Part shown: piece by piece, positions 62,993 through 64,000 of the stretch | Position numbering within the stretch: position 1 is the stretch's first letter | Layout of the letters: every line of letters begins with the position of its first letter | Origin: an uncultured Lachnospiraceae bacterium | Lineage (GTDB): Bacteria > Bacillota > Clostridia > Lachnospirales > Lachnospiraceae | Assembly (NCBI GenBank): GCA_934339365.1 | Contig: CAKRHW010000001.1 | Coordinates: 372,001-436,000, forward strand | Reading direction: 5' to 3' | DNA: 64,000 nucleotides | Notes under the pieces: generated by a model | What the model was told of the DNA's origin: nothing | What the model saw: the letters and a program-made list of their open reading frames with translations, nothing else | Databases searched by the model: none | Position numbers and translations under genes: made by a program

Positions 62993-63010
62993 AGTTAGTT
63001 TTAGCTAACT
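62993..63010. promoter_or_regulatory. Operator copy 1: AGTTAG-N6-CTAACT
   Basis: Perfect 6-bp palindromic arms with spacer TTTTAG, in the 5' leader of the cluster, 39 bases before the first start codon. Identical arms to copy 2, 43 bases away, about four helical turns. Confidence 0.6.
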
Positions 63011-63035
63011 CAATTTTAAAAAATATGGCTGCTAA

Positions 63036-63053
63036 AGTTAGCAGCCTCTAACT
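63036..63053. promoter_or_regulatory. Operator copy 2: AGTTAG-N6-CTAACT
   Basis: Same arms with spacer CAGCCT, immediately downstream of the predicted transcription start (about 63055, minus strand). It overlaps a 9-bp perfect inverted repeat GGCTGCTAA-AG-TTAGCAGCC (63027-63046), which could also form a hairpin in the leader RNA. Confidence 0.6.
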
Positions 63054-63061
63054 AGAACAAT

Positions 63062-63090
63062 ATATTACTCTTTTAAATTCAGTCTGTCAA
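63062..63090 (-). promoter_or_regulatory. Promoter of the biosynthetic cluster
   Basis: Minus strand TTGACA (63085-63090), 17 bases, TAATAT (63062-63067). The remaining AT-rich stretch 63091-63299 holds no gene or clear terminator. Confidence 0.75.
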
Positions 63091-63299
63091 GAATATGGTT
63101 TCTCTTTTATCTGTAACTATCTAAATATTTTCTACTCTTTTCCATTTTTTCTGTTTTACTTCTATGCATTATGAGTGTTATTTGATACTTTTCCAATATT
63201 ATTATAAATAAAATTTATGTAATTTTTAAAATTACTATATCTTTCTCTTACAATTTCTAGGAAATTTAATTATTTTCTGAAACAATATAATTTTTCTGA

Positions 63300-64000
63300 T
63301 TACTTCTCCTTAGCCTCTCTTTTTATTTTTTCCATATGTTCTGTAATCTGTTCTTCATACCCCAGCCGGGTAGGTTCATAAAATACAGTGCCAACTAAAT
63401 TATCCGGAAGATATTGTTGCATTACATAATGATTCGGATAATCATGTGCATACAGATAGCCTGCTCCATGTCCTAATTTTCCGGCACCTTTGTAATGTGC
63501 ATCCTGTAAATGTGCAGGCACCCCGGAAAATGGCTCATTCTTCACAAGATCGAGTGCTTTATCGATGGAAAGATACGAAGCATTGCTCTTTGGTGATGTT
63601 GCAACATAATTGACCGCTTCTGCAAGAATAATTCTTGCTTCCGGCATTCCCACCTGATGTACTGCCTGTGCCGCACTTGTCGCAACCACTAATGCATTCG
63701 GATTGGCAAGTCCTACATCTTCTGCTGCCGAAATCATAATTCTTCTGGCTATAAAATCTACATTTTCTCCTGCATACAGCATTCTTGCCAGATAATAAAC
63801 AGCAGCATCGGGATCAGATCCTCTTAAACTTTTAATAAATGCCGAAATCGTATCATAATGATTATCCCCATTTTTATCGTAGCGTACTGCACGTTTTTGG
63901 ATACATTCCGATGCAACATCTAAAGTAATATGAATCTTTCCTGTTGTATCTTTGGTTGTGGTAAGAACACCTAACTCTATCGCATTTAATGCTGCCCTGG
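63300..64000 (-). CDS. rarA: Replication-associated recombination protein RarA (MgsA), C-terminal part
   Basis: The frame enters at the right edge (5' end outside the window) and covers about 233 residues of the C-terminal, tetramerisation part. Family motifs: RAALNAIELGV, FIKSLRGSDPDAAVYYLARMLYAGE, FIARRIMISAAEDVGLANPNAL and AHDYPNHYVMQQYLPDNLVG. It acts at stalled replication forks. It is a core gene and marks the right boundary of the biosynthetic cluster. Confidence 0.95.
   Translation of the reverse strand, partial: RAALNAIELGVLTTTKDTTGKIHITLDVASECIQKRAVRYDKNGDNHYDTISAFIKSLRGSDPDAAVYYLARMLYAGENVDFIARRIMISAAEDVGLANPNALVVATSAAQAVHQVGMPEARIILAEAVNYVATSPKSNASYLSIDKALDLVKNEPFSGVPAHLQDAHYKGAGKLGHGAGYLYAHDYPNHYVMQQYLPDNLVGTVFYEPTRLGYEEQITEHMEKIKREAKEK

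Noticed and set aside
62993..63053. Classical DtxR or Fur box
   Set aside because: Half-sites resemble DtxR-type TTAG/CTAA but the spacing (N6) does not match the known consensus, and there is no GATAAT-type Fur repeat; kept as an unnamed operator.

Overview
The window reads as chromosomal DNA of a low-GC Clostridia member, most likely a Lachnospiraceae gut anaerobe. The evidence is the tadA / large SRP RNA / dnaX / ybaB / recR synteny of Firmicutes, a type III glutamine synthetase, an ammonium transporter fused to a PII domain, a mecA adaptor gene, several large proteins of a kind I know mainly from Lachnospiraceae (positions 500-3601, 8477-9334 and 35523-41220), and GGAGG-type ribosome binding sites. 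No tRNA, rRNA, CRISPR array or insertion sequence was found.

Layout. Positions 1-9334 hold a cut-off membrane protein, a TPR/AAA protein, the recR-ybaB-dnaX operon, phosphofructokinase, SRP RNA, tadA and a family-specific protein. Positions 9484-19397 hold a GH18 cell-wall hydrolase, a candidate structured RNA, mecA, a DUF1858 protein, a GNAT/HAD pair, cyclophilin, and a PhoPR-like system divergent from a Na/Pi cotransporter with a candidate Pho box between them. Positions 19597-33137 hold type III glutamine synthetase, sortase B, class II aldolase, a MoxR-DUF58-transglutaminase operon, Amt-PII with a two-terminator leader, and a c-di-GMP-I riboswitch that precedes a hairpin-rich region with no recognisable gene, followed by an SGNH hydrolase. 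Positions 33218-41220 hold aroA, a NYN-LOTUS protein and a three-gene locus (TPR-like, Hsp70-like, 1193-residue protein).

The main discovery is positions 41359-62954: one leftward run of 19 tightly packed, often overlapping genes forming a thiotemplate biosynthetic cluster with its own transport. From the promoter end it encodes GNAT, a ketoreductase-like SDR, two type II thioesterases (one with Cys as nucleophile), a KAS III-like enzyme lacking the catalytic His, an acyl-AMP ligase, an ACP, a DhbE/EntE-like acid-AMP ligase, a stand-alone heterocyclization (Cy) domain, a PCP, a Cy-A-PCP synthetase whose A domain looks cysteine-specific and which ends in a degenerate carrier-like domain, a seryl-tRNA-synthetase-like amino acid:carrier-protein ligase, a PP-loop ATPase, another ACP, two ABC half-transporters, an MptD-type ECF transporter (S, T and double-A subunits) and an Sfp-type PPTase.

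The transport set resembles those of thiazoline siderophores (yersiniabactin, equibactin), so a thiazoline-containing metallophore is the leading guess. The loading chemistry (aa:CP ligase plus PP-loop enzyme plus free ACPs) does not match a pathway I can name. The operon is preceded by a near-consensus promoter and by two copies of AGTTAG-N6-CTAACT placed at and just after the predicted start point, which suggests repression by a regulator encoded elsewhere. The flanking genes, the 1193-residue protein gene and rarA, look like ordinary chromosome.
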